64,000 bases of DNA, from the NCBI RefSeq assembly GCF_000010665.1, contig NC_012796.1:496001-560000 (forward strand), written 5' to 3'. The notes beneath the pieces are model-generated. The model worked only from the letters and a program-made list of their open reading frames with translations, was not told the DNA's origin and searched no databases. The translations under genes were made by a program, and so were the position numbers. Shown piece after piece: positions 33,475-43,368 of this stretch (its first letter is position 1; every line of letters starts with the position of its first letter). The stretch is from Solidesulfovibrio magneticus RS-1 (GTDB lineage: Bacteria > Desulfobacterota > Desulfovibrionia > Desulfovibrionales > Desulfovibrionaceae).

Positions 33475-33951
33475 TTAGCCGCCCAGCACCGAAGCCACGA
33501 ATTCGGCCGGCATCATGGTGGCGGCGGTGATTTCGGCCGGGGACAGGCCCTTGTCGCGCAGGCGCTCGACGACCGCCTCCATGGGTTCGGCCACCTCGAC
33601 GATGTGGCCGTCCGGGTCGCGCAGGCGAAAGGCGCGCTGGCCCCAGGGCGCGGACTTGGGCGGATGGATGATCTCGGCCCGGGTCATGACGCGCTCGAAG
33701 GCGTCTTCCAGGGCCGCGTCCTCGAAATACAGTTCCAGATTGTCGCGGCCCATGGGACCGGCCGGTGGGCCTGCTTCCTCGTCGAAAACGATGCGGCGGG
33801 CGGTGTCCTCGCGCCACAGGCAGAAATGCGGGTAGGCGACGTAGCCCGGCAGCACGTGCAGGGGCGACTGGCCCATAAGCTCTTCATAAAAGGCCCGGGC
33901 GCGGTCGATGTCGGCCACGAAGATGCAGACGCTGCGGTATTCGATGGGCAT
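33475..33951 (-). CDS. VOC-superfamily (glyoxalase/dioxygenase-like) protein
   Basis: A 158-residue protein from ATG 33951. One full VOC module: YRSVCIFVADIDRARAFYEEL (first beta-alpha unit), HFCLWREDTARRIVF, NLELYFEDAALEDAFER, and FRLRDPDGHIVEVAEP with the metal-ligand Glu. A C-terminal 30-residue helix (LSPAEITAATMMPAEFV) is extra. The family covers metal-dependent isomerases, dioxygenases and resistance binders; the substrate is not readable. It lies 29 bases downstream of the DUF4019-like gene on the same strand. Confidence 0.85.
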   Translation of the reverse strand: MPIEYRSVCIFVADIDRARAFYEELMGQSPLHVLPGYVAYPHFCLWREDTARRIVFDEEAGPPAGPMGRDNLELYFEDAALEDAFERVMTRAEIIHPPKSAPWGQRAFRLRDPDGHIVEVAEPMEAVVERLRDKGLSPAEITAATMMPAEFVASVLGG

Positions 33952-33980
33952 TGGGGCCTCCGTGGCGTAGGCGGCTGGAA

Positions 33981-34400
33981 TTACTTGATGTAGTAGCCGA
34001 CCAGACGCCAGGAGCCGTCTTTTTCGTGCATGACGGTCACGGTTTCGATGGCGGCGGCTTTCTGGGCAAAGGTGGTGTCGTAGGTCAGCACGACATAGGA
34101 GCCGTCGGGCGCGCCAGGCAGGGACCGGGCCTGGATGATGGTGTTGCGGACGCGTTTCTGGACCGGCCCCAGCGGGGCGCGCAGGCCAGAGAGGCCCTTG
34201 TTCCAGACGTCCTCGGTGACGGCGCCGCGAAAAAACGACGAGGCTTCGCGCCAGCTTTCGGAATACTTGCCGGCGTCGCACAGGGCCAGCCATTTGCCGG
34301 CGGCGGCCTCGGCGGCGGCTTCGTCGCCCTCGGCGGCCAGGGCCGAGCCGGCGGCCAGACAGAGCATGGCGCAAAGGAGGAAGAAAGCGAGACGTTTCAT
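33981..34400 (-). CDS. Exported DUF4019-like protein
   Basis: A 139-residue protein starting at ATG 34400 with AAAGGAG upstream. Cleavable signal peptide MKRLAFFLLCAMLCLAAGSALA. The mature part fits the DUF4019 pattern: AEAAAGKWLALCDAGKYSESW, ASSFFRGAVTEDVWNKGLSG, PLGPVQKRVRNTIIQARSLPG, and a C-terminal strand set ending GSWRLVGYYIK. Function is unknown; a small periplasmic protein with an NTF2-like fold is likely. It lies between ribE and the VOC gene. Confidence 0.8.
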   Translation of the reverse strand: MKRLAFFLLCAMLCLAAGSALAAEGDEAAAEAAAGKWLALCDAGKYSESWREASSFFRGAVTEDVWNKGLSGLRAPLGPVQKRVRNTIIQARSLPGAPDGSYVVLTYDTTFAQKAAAIETVTVMHEKDGSWRLVGYYIK

Positions 34401-34435
34401 GGGGCGGCTCCTTTCAGGTCGCGGCGATGCGGCGG

Positions 34436-35089
34436 TTAAAACCCGTTCTCCCGCAAAAACGCCTCGGAAATCTTCGATTCCTTCTTCCCCTGGGCGTCCT
34501 GCCACGGCCCAAGCATCCGCAGCACGTATTTCCCCAGTACGTCGGTCTCCATGTTGATGACCGTGCCGGGCTTCCAGCCGGAAATCGTGGTCGCACCCTG
34601 GGTCGAGGGGATGATGTTCACCGTGAGCCACCCCTCGCCGCATTCGTTGACGGTCAGGCTGATGCCGTCCAGGGCCACCGACCCCTTGGGTACGACGAAA
34701 ATCGAAAATTCCTTCGGGAAATCTATTTTATACTGCATGGACTGTCCAGCCGGCGTCACCGTCGCCACCTCGGCCAGACAATCCACATGGCCCGACACCA
34801 TATGGCCGCCCAGGCGGTCGCCCAGGGCCAGGGCGCGCTCCAGGTTCACCACACCGCCGATCTTGAGCTTGCCCAGGTTCGAGCGCGAAAGCGTCTCGCC
34901 CGAGGCATAGGCCGTGTACTCCCGGTCGCCGAAGGTTTCGACGGTCAGACACACGCCGTTGACGGCGATGGATTCGCCGAGAACGATGTTGTCCAGATCG
35001 AAAAGCGCCTTGATGCGAAACCGCGTCTCATTGCCCCGCGACTCCACGGCCGCGATGCGGCCCAAACCCATCACCAGTCCCGTAAACAT
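34436..35089 (-). CDS. ribE: Riboflavin synthase, alpha chain
   Basis: Final step: dismutation of two ribityllumazines to riboflavin. It has 217 residues with the expected internal duplication. The N-terminal barrel starts MFTGLVMGLGRI and contains ESIAVNGVCLTVE; the second contains GGHMVSGHVDCLAEVA and GSVALDGISLTVNECGE. Start ATG 35089. It is separated from ribBA by three unrelated genes and an inserted element, whereas these genes are often adjacent in relatives. No FMN riboswitch is seen upstream. Confidence 0.96.
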   Translation of the reverse strand: MFTGLVMGLGRIAAVESRGNETRFRIKALFDLDNIVLGESIAVNGVCLTVETFGDREYTAYASGETLSRSNLGKLKIGGVVNLERALALGDRLGGHMVSGHVDCLAEVATVTPAGQSMQYKIDFPKEFSIFVVPKGSVALDGISLTVNECGEGWLTVNIIPSTQGATTISGWKPGTVINMETDVLGKYVLRMLGPWQDAQGKKESKISEAFLRENGF

Positions 35090-35123
35090 AAAAAACCTGT
35101 CCTCGCCCTGCGTTCACTCGTTC

Positions 35124-35179
35124 CCCATGTCGGGGGTCCGAGGGGCTGAGCCCCCCGGCGGGTCCGGGCAGCGCCCGGT
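35124..35179. repeat. Palindromic intergenic repeat, copy P3
   Basis: Sequence cgggggtccgaggggctgag followed by its mirror (gccccccggcgggtccggg) lies between ogt and ribE. It belongs to the same family as P1, P2, P4 and P5 by the motifs ggggtccg, ggggctgagcccc and gggtccgggcagcgcccgg. It can form at least two stacked hairpins. Confidence 0.55.
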
Positions 35180-35206
35180 CTTGCCGCTTCCTTCCCGGTC
35201 TTCCGC

Positions 35207-35680
35207 CTACTTCGTCCCTTCGAGTTCCAGCAGGTATTTTTTCATGTCGATGCCCGGTCCGAAGCCGGTGAGCGCGCCCTTGGCCCCGACCACGCGGTGG
35301 CAGGGGTAAATGAGCGGAAACGGATTGGAGGCCATGACCCGGCCCACGGCCCGGGCCGCCTTGGGGCGTCCGGCCTTGGCCGCCAGCCAGCCGTAGCTGA
35401 CCGGCTGTCCGGCCGGCACCTGGGCCAGCTCTTCCAACACCCGGCGCGAAAAATCCGTCGCCTTGCCCCAGGCAAAGGGCAGTTTGGGCCAGTCGGCCTG
35501 GCCGCCGGCCACATAAGCCTCCAGGGCGGCCTGCACCGCCCGGCCGGCCTCGCTTGCCACGCTGCGCGTCTTGCCCTCGGCCCAGGTCAGTTTCAAGGCC
35601 GTGACCTCGCCGTCCTTCCAGGTGATTTCCAACGCCAACGGATCGGCAACGCAGATGTCGGTGAACGTCTGTGCGGACAT
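35207..35680 (-). CDS. ogt: Methylated-DNA--protein-cysteine methyltransferase
   Basis: Suicidal repair protein removing O6-alkyl groups from guanine. It has 157 residues. The active-site motif is YPCHRVVGAKGALTGFGPG with the acceptor Cys. The helix-turn-helix YGWLAAKAGRPKAARAVGRV and the asparagine-hinge residues ASNPFPL precede it. The N-terminal domain is short. Start ATG 35680. The SD (GGAGG) lies inside the border of repeat P4, so the repeat forms part of the ribosome-binding region. Confidence 0.94.
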   Translation of the reverse strand: MSAQTFTDICVADPLALEITWKDGEVTALKLTWAEGKTRSVASEAGRAVQAALEAYVAGGQADWPKLPFAWGKATDFSRRVLEELAQVPAGQPVSYGWLAAKAGRPKAARAVGRVMASNPFPLIYPCHRVVGAKGALTGFGPGIDMKKYLLELEGTK

Positions 35681-35689
35681 GGTGTTTTG

Positions 35690-35757
35690 CCTCCGGCGGC
35701 CAGGGCTCTGCCCTGGACCCGCCGGGGGGATGATCCCCCCGGACCCCCGCGACGGGG
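35690..35757. repeat. Palindromic intergenic repeat, copy P4
   Basis: Starts gcctccggcggcc and contains agggctctgccct and the perfect arms ccgggggga (35722-35730)/tccccccgg (35734-35742). It ends ggacccccgcgacgggg. The gcctccgg end, read on the minus strand as ccggaggc, supplies the SD for ogt. Confidence 0.6.
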
Positions 35758-35815
35758 TTGCGGTCTTTTACGCTATTTCGTCCCGCCCTGCCATCATCTC
35801 GCATCCCCTTGCCTT

Positions 35816-35908
35816 GGGGCGGCGTTTTGCCTGGGCGGACGCTTCGTCCGCCCAGGCAAAACGCCGCCCCATGACAGGAGGGTTCGGGAGGGGGTGACCC
35901 CCTCCCGA
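35816..35908. repeat. Long perfect inverted repeat plus second hairpin downstream of OXA gene
   Basis: A 26-bp perfect inverted repeat with a 3-base loop spans 35816-35870: arms start ggggcggcgttttgcctggg and end in its complement. A second perfect hairpin follows at 35884-35908, with arms tcgggaggggg and ccccctcccga. Both lie between the OXA stop and the ogt SD. They may act together as a terminator/insulator. No transposase gene is nearby. Confidence 0.7.
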
Positions 35909-35912
35909 GATC

Positions 35913-36737
35913 TTATTCCCAAAGTCCTTCCATTTTCAAAATATCCAGCGCGATCTTTTTTCGGGCGGCCACGGCGGCGGGGGTGTTTTCGGGCACTTCG
36001 AGATTGAGGGCGAAGTACCAGACGTCGGGGCCGCGCGTGACCGAGCCGACGTACCAGCCGACGTTGGGCGAAACGCGGGCGGTCAGCCCGGTCTTGGCCC
36101 GCAGCACGGCGTTTGGCGTCTTGTCGGTGATCATCATGGTCAGCACGTCGTCCATGACTTGACGGCGCAGGGGCAGTTCGCGGCGGTGCAGGCGGCCGAG
36201 GAAGTCGAGTTGCTGGAGAGCGGTGATGCGCAGCGCGCCGTCGAGCCAGAACCGGTCGATGCCGCCGCCGATGTCGCCGTTGCCGTAGTGGAAGTCGGCC
36301 AGATATTTGGCCATGCGTTCGGGGCCGATGCGCCGGGCGATTTCCTGGTAAACCGGCACGCAGGACACGGCAAAGGCCCGGGCCAGGGTCAGGTCGGCGT
36401 TCCATTCGGGAAGATGGCGCGGCTTGCCGTCGTAGGGGAAGACTTCGCTGGGGCCGGAGACGGCCCCGGTTTCCAGGGCAATGAGCGAGTTGGGTATTTT
36501 GAAGGTGGAGGCGGGCAGAAAGGCGGTCGCGGCCCGGGCCGGATTGTGGACGAGGATTTCGGGCGAACCTTCCTGGCGCAGGACCATGGTTCCGGTCAGG
36601 CCGGCGTCGTTGAAGGGTTTTTGCCACTGCGGCCGTTCGATGAGGCTGGGGGCGGCGGCCCGGGCCAGGGCCGGGGCGGCGAGGAGGAGCAGGAAAAGGG
36701 CGAAGCGGCGCAGCAGCAAGGGGAAAGTCGGTGTCAT
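35913..36737 (-). CDS. Class D (OXA-type) beta-lactamase
   Basis: Serine hydrolase of beta-lactams, exported to the periplasm (signal peptide ending APALARA). It has 274 residues. Catalytic motifs are complete: PASTFK (Ser77, Lys80), SCV at 125-127 (the SxV motif), YGN at 151-153 and KTG at 215-217. FWLDGALRITALQQLDFL and VGWYVGSVTR are also family-typical. OXA enzymes are distinct from the BlaR sensor domain; no repressor or integron features adjoin it, so it looks chromosomal and intrinsic. The spectrum cannot be read from sequence. Confidence 0.93.
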   Translation of the reverse strand: MTPTFPLLLRRFALFLLLLAAPALARAAAPSLIERPQWQKPFNDAGLTGTMVLRQEGSPEILVHNPARAATAFLPASTFKIPNSLIALETGAVSGPSEVFPYDGKPRHLPEWNADLTLARAFAVSCVPVYQEIARRIGPERMAKYLADFHYGNGDIGGGIDRFWLDGALRITALQQLDFLGRLHRRELPLRRQVMDDVLTMMITDKTPNAVLRAKTGLTARVSPNVGWYVGSVTRGPDVWYFALNLEVPENTPAAVAARKKIALDILKMEGLWE

Positions 36738-36801
36738 GGGAGCCTCTTTGGAGTTGGTCGTGGCGGAAATCCCGGGCGTGGCTCAAGGGGGCGCGGCGGC
36801 G

Positions 36802-37617
36802 TCACAAGGTTTTGCCGATGCGCGAAAGCGTGTCGGACCAGAGAATGATTCTGGCCCGGCCAAGGATTTTATTTTTGGGAATCGTGCCGAAGAAGCGGGA
36901 ATCGTAGGATTCTTCCCTGTTGTCGCCAAGGACGAAGTAGGTGTCGGGGGCTACGGTCATGGCGGGCATCGAGTCTCTTCTGGCCTGAAACGCCGTGTCG
37001 CCATGCCTGGCATGGCTGTCGTCAATAGGAGCGCCGTTGACGAACACCTGCTTGTTCTCGATAACCACGAGATCGCCGGGCTTGGCGATAATCCGTTTGA
37101 TGAACAATTTCGTTTCGTCCTCGGGGAAGAGAAACGCGATCACATCGCCGTAATCCGGTTCTCCTGGCGAGTATGCCGTCAGGTCGACAAGGAAATGCTC
37201 GTTTAAGAGAATAGCGTCGCTCATGGAGCTGGAAGGCATGCGCCACTCGTCCGGGATAAAATGTAATGAATCAAAATAGAAGGAAGACAGACAAGCAAGA
37301 ACGCCGAACGCTATGAGACTGTCCAGACGCATGAACCATCGTTTTTCTTTTTGGGGTTCACTTGAGGAGAGCCGCCAGGCGTCGAATATGATGTATCCAT
37401 AGATCGCGGTATAGGAAACGATGAGAAGGAAGAAGCCTGAGGTCGTGTAGATGGTCTTGAAGTAGATCTGCCCCAAGTACGTTGCCGTGAGAAGCACGGA
37501 AAGGGCTATCCCTCTGGCCGGATAGCCGACGGCGATGTGCCCCAGGCCCGGGACCAGCAGGCTCCAGAAAATCGCGGGCTTTGGCCAGCGTTTATTATGG
37601 GCGGGACGATCCTTCAT
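36802..37617 (-). CDS. lepB: Signal peptidase I with extra N-terminal membrane region
   Basis: Membrane protease cleaving Sec/Tat signal peptides. It has 271 residues. The catalytic Ser131 lies in WRMPSSSMSDAI and Lys174 in LFIKRIIAKPGD; later GDNREESYDSRFFG is box E. Unlike typical LepB, the first 100 residues hold about three or four hydrophobic helices, including LVPGLGHIAVGYPARG, a motif shared with TM2/DUF5683-like domains. Base composition between 37100 and 37600 is visibly lower in GC than neighbours, hinting at acquisition. It is not beside the lepA or rnc genes. Confidence 0.92.
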   Translation of the reverse strand: MKDRPAHNKRWPKPAIFWSLLVPGLGHIAVGYPARGIALSVLLTATYLGQIYFKTIYTTSGFFLLIVSYTAIYGYIIFDAWRLSSSEPQKEKRWFMRLDSLIAFGVLACLSSFYFDSLHFIPDEWRMPSSSMSDAILLNEHFLVDLTAYSPGEPDYGDVIAFLFPEDETKLFIKRIIAKPGDLVVIENKQVFVNGAPIDDSHARHGDTAFQARRDSMPAMTVAPDTYFVLGDNREESYDSRFFGTIPKNKILGRARIILWSDTLSRIGKTL

Positions 37618-37715
37618 GTCGGCCTGGGCGTCCGGGAGGGTGCCGCTCTCGATTGACCCGTAGGGCAGGGCGGGGTGGATTGTTCGCTGTCAGTGTATTG
37701 GCTGGCCGATAAAAA

Positions 37716-38663
37716 TCAAGGGCGAGGCGAGGGAGGCCCCTGGGGCTGCATGCCTGTCTCGCTTCCTAGCGCGCACCCCTGCCGGATGTCCTCGCGTTCC
37801 AGCCGCGCGGCGATGTCGCCCAGGATGCCCTGTTTGTCGGCGGCCCAGGCCGGGGCGAGGAGTTCGCCCGGGGCGGGGTCGGCGTTTTGGCGCTCCACGG
37901 CCACGTGACCCGGCAGCAGGGCGATGGCCCGGCACACGGCCTCGACATACGCTTCGCGGGCCATGGGCTGGTAGCCGCCGGCTTTGTGGAGGGCGGCCAG
38001 GCCGGAGCCGGCCACCACCAAGGTATTGTGGAGCTTGACCCCGGCAATGGGCAGGGCGGCGACAAAACGCACGGTGGCGAGAAAATCCTCGACGCCCTCG
38101 CCGGGCAGGCCGGCCATGAGATGGGCCGTGACGGCAAGGCCCGCGTCGGCGGCCATGATGGTCGCCCGGGCGAAATCGGCCGTCGTGTGGCCCCGGCCTA
38201 TGCGCCGAAGCGTCGCGTCGTTGGCCGACTGCAAGCCCATTTCCAGGCGCACATGGCCCACGGGCGCGGCGGCCAGCAGGGCGATTTTTTCGAGGTCCAG
38301 GCAATCCGGCCTCGTGCCCAGGCAAAGGCCCTCGATGTCGGGCAGGGTGGCAAGTTCGGCCACAAGCGCGGCCAGGCGCTCGGGCGGGCCGTAGGTGTTG
38401 GAAAAGGACTGGAGATAGGCGACGAGGGCTTCATTGCGCCGCCGGGCCGGGAGAGTGAGTCTGTCCCATTGCGCCCGGAGGCCGAAGCCTTTAAGGTGCA
38501 ATCCCGTTCCCGATCCGGCCGCGTTGCAAAACAGGCAGCCGCCCCGGGAGAGCGCACCGTCCCGATTGGGGCAGGAACTTCCCGCATCCAAAGGAATTTT
38601 CTTGGCCTTTCGGCCGAAAACGGCCCGAAAAGCCTGGGCGAGCGTGTGGACGCGGGCAGTCAT
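37716..38663 (-). CDS. Radical SAM protein of the TIGR01212/YhcC family
   Basis: A 315-residue radical SAM enzyme of unknown substrate. The cluster-binding region reads KIPLDAGSSCPNRDGALSRGGCLFC, matching the unusual Cys spacing of this family, followed by the SAM-binding strands GLCLGTRPDCLDLEKI and VRLEMGLQSANDATLRRIGRGH. The chosen start is ATG 38663 (MTARVHTLAQAFRAVFG); an ATG 19 codons upstream is possible. It is divergent from mreB across a 104-base spacer. Confidence 0.85.
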   Translation of the reverse strand: MTARVHTLAQAFRAVFGRKAKKIPLDAGSSCPNRDGALSRGGCLFCNAAGSGTGLHLKGFGLRAQWDRLTLPARRRNEALVAYLQSFSNTYGPPERLAALVAELATLPDIEGLCLGTRPDCLDLEKIALLAAAPVGHVRLEMGLQSANDATLRRIGRGHTTADFARATIMAADAGLAVTAHLMAGLPGEGVEDFLATVRFVAALPIAGVKLHNTLVVAGSGLAALHKAGGYQPMAREAYVEAVCRAIALLPGHVAVERQNADPAPGELLAPAWAADKQGILGDIAARLEREDIRQGCALGSETGMQPQGPPSPRP

Positions 38664-38695
38664 GGCGGTTTTTTGGCCGGAAAATCTCTCGTTGA

Positions 38696-40933
<2,238 letters not shown>

Positions 40934-40937
<4 letters not shown>

Positions 40938-41404
40938 GACCGGCCCACATCGTCTTCTGGACCCTGTTGACGCTCGGCGGGGTCTGGCTGCAAAACATCG
41001 TCCCCGGGGTGGACTTCCTGGCTCCAGGGCTTATCCTGGCCATGCAGGAGGAGAAATGGACCGTGCCGGTCTGGCTGGGGGGCATCTGGCTCTTCATCCA
41101 GGAGGGGACAGGCTCCATGCCCTTCGGGGCGGGTATCCTCTGGTACGGCGCCTTGGCCGGCTTGTATTTTTTCGGGCATTGGCTGTTTGAAGCCCGAAAT
41201 TTCCTTTTCATGCTCATCTTGGGAGCCTGCCTCGGCGCCATGCATTTCCTTTTCATCAACGTCATGGCCCTGCTCCAGGACTGGTCCATTTATATGGACC
41301 GACTGGGCGTCGAGGCGGTGCAGCAGGCCCTGATCTTCCCCATCGAATGGGGCCTTTTGTACCTCATCCACCACCATCTGCCGGGCGATCCCCATGCGGC
41401 TTGA
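40934..41404 (+). CDS. mreD: Rod-shape determining protein MreD
   Basis: Inner-membrane partner of MreC, 156 residues with about five hydrophobic helices (for example VFWTLLTLGGVWLQNIVPGV and FLFMLILGACLGAMHFLFIN). Start ATG 40934 overlaps the mreC stop by 4 bases; the next gene overlaps this one by 11 bases, so the operon is tightly coupled. Sequence conservation in MreD is low, so the call rests mainly on position and membrane pattern. Confidence 0.85.
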
Positions 41405-43259
41405 GACCGAAACCCCGCAACAACACGCCCCCCGTTCCGGGCTGATTCTGCTCCAGGCCCTGGTGCTCGGGCTTTTTTGCCTGTTCACCCTGCGCCTGTG
41501 GTATTTGCAGGTCCACAAGGGCGGCACGTTTTCCGACATGGCCCGGGACAACCAGCTGCGCCAGGTGCTCATCGGTTCGGCCCGGGGGCGCATCCTCGAC
41601 AGGAGCGGCACGCCCCTGGCCGTCAGCGAACCGTCCTTTGCCCTGGGCCTGGTGCGCGAGGACTGCGAGGACATTGACGGCACCCTGACCAAGGTTTCGG
41701 AATGGACCGGCGTGGACAAGCACGTGCTGTCCGAGACGGTCAAGCGCGGCAAGAAACGGGTCAAGCCCTTTGAGCCGCTCATCCTCATCACCGACCTGCC
41801 CTACGAGGCCCTGGCCCGCATCGAGGCCAACGCCATGCTCTATCCGGGCCTGGAAATCGTGGTGCGCCAGAAACGCTACTACCCCACCGGCGCGCTCATG
41901 TCCCATGTGTTGGGTTACGTGGCCGAGGCCAACGAAGACGAACTGGAGAAAAATCCCCAGCTTTCCCTGGGCGACTCCGTGGGCAAGCAAGGCCTGGAAC
42001 TCACTCACGAGGACGAGCTGCGCGGCTCCAAGGGCCGCAAGCAGGTGGAAGTCGACGCTTTCGGCCGCCAGCATAACGAATTCATCCTGGAGCCGCCGCG
42101 CGCCGGAGCCGATCTCAAGCTGTCCATCGACATCGGCCTGCAGAAAGAGTGTTCCCGATTGCTGGAGGGCCAGGCCGGGGCGCTGCTGGTCATGGAACCC
42201 GACACCGGCAAGATCCTGGCCATGGTCAGCCAGCCGAGCTTTGACAACAACATGTTCGTCCTTGGAGTGCCGGCCGACAAATGGCGGGAGCTGCGCGACA
42301 ACCCGCGCCATCCTATCCAGAACCGGGTGACCCAGGGCGTGTATCCGCCGGGTTCGGTCTTCAAGCTCCTCATGGCCGCCGCCGGCCTGTCCGAGGGCTT
42401 TGTCCGCCCCGGCGACGTGGTGGCCTGCCCCGGGGTCTACAAGGTCGGCAACCGCGACTTCCACGACTGGAAAAAGGGCGGCCACGGGGCGCTGGATCTG
42501 CGCGGGGCGTTGGTCCATTCCTGCGACATCTATTTTTACAAGCTCGGCGACCGTATGGGCATCGACCGGCTCCACGACTACGCCGTGGCCAGCGGTTTCG
42601 GGACCCGCACCGGCATCGACCTGCCCCACGAAAAGGCCGGGCTCATTCCCTCCAAGGAATGGAAAAAGAAACGTTTCGGCGCGGCCTGGTCCAAGGGCGA
42701 GACCGTCATCGCCTCCATCGGCCAGGGCTACGTCCTGACCTCGCCGCTGCAGATCGGGCGCTACCTGTCGGCCCTGGTCAACGGCGGCCGGCTCATGAAG
42801 CCCGAGCTGGTGGAGACCGAAGCGCCCCAGGTGGACGCCACGCTGCCGCTGAAAGACGGCGACCGGCAGGTGATCCTCGACGCCATGGTGGCCACGGTGG
42901 AAAGCGGCACGGCCAAGTCCTTGCTGCGCTCCGACGCGGTCATGGCCGGCAAGACCGGCACGGCCCAGGTCGTCAAGCTGATAAACGCCGACATCCGCCG
43001 CAAGACCCACGAAATGCCCTACGAGCAGCGCGACCACGCCTGGCTCGCTAGTTGGGGCCGCAAGGACGGCAAGACCTACGTGGTGGTCTGTCTGGTGGAG
43101 CACGGCGGCCACGGCGGCGAGGTCAGCGGTCCGCTGGTGCGCAAGGTCTACGAATATTTGTTCGGCCCGGCTCCGGGCAAGCCGCCCCGGGCGGCCGGCG
43201 CGGCCCCGGCCGCCGCGCCTGGCGAACCGGCCGTCGACCCCGGCGACGTCGGGGATTAG
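41394..43259 (+). CDS. mrdA: Penicillin-binding protein 2 (peptidoglycan transpeptidase)
   Basis: Elongation-specific transpeptidase, 621 residues, one N-terminal membrane anchor (LILLQALVLGLFCLFTLRLW). The transpeptidase domain has the SxxK motif in YPPGSVFKLLMA (Ser321, Lys324), SxN as HSCD, and KTG in MAGKTGTAQ (Lys520). The PBP dimerisation domain includes SARGRILDRSGTPLAVS and HVLGYVAEANEDEL. The tail is Ala/Pro-rich. Located between mreD and rodA, as expected for the elongasome. Confidence 0.97.
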   Translation: MRLETETPQQHAPRSGLILLQALVLGLFCLFTLRLWYLQVHKGGTFSDMARDNQLRQVLIGSARGRILDRSGTPLAVSEPSFALGLVREDCEDIDGTLTKVSEWTGVDKHVLSETVKRGKKRVKPFEPLILITDLPYEALARIEANAMLYPGLEIVVRQKRYYPTGALMSHVLGYVAEANEDELEKNPQLSLGDSVGKQGLELTHEDELRGSKGRKQVEVDAFGRQHNEFILEPPRAGADLKLSIDIGLQKECSRLLEGQAGALLVMEPDTGKILAMVSQPSFDNNMFVLGVPADKWRELRDNPRHPIQNRVTQGVYPPGSVFKLLMAAAGLSEGFVRPGDVVACPGVYKVGNRDFHDWKKGGHGALDLRGALVHSCDIYFYKLGDRMGIDRLHDYAVASGFGTRTGIDLPHEKAGLIPSKEWKKKRFGAAWSKGETVIASIGQGYVLTSPLQIGRYLSALVNGGRLMKPELVETEAPQVDATLPLKDGDRQVILDAMVATVESGTAKSLLRSDAVMAGKTGTAQVVKLINADIRRKTHEMPYEQRDHAWLASWGRKDGKTYVVVCLVEHGGHGGEVSGPLVRKVYEYLFGPAPGKPPRAAGAAPAAAPGEPAVDPGDVGD

Positions 43260-43368
43260 CCGGCCGGCCGCAGACGGCGCCCTTTTAACCATGCAGACGC
43301 GGCCGTCGGCCGTCGCGGGACCTTTCCCACGACGGGCCGGGCGCCCGCCGCCAAGCCGGGGTTGCTCC

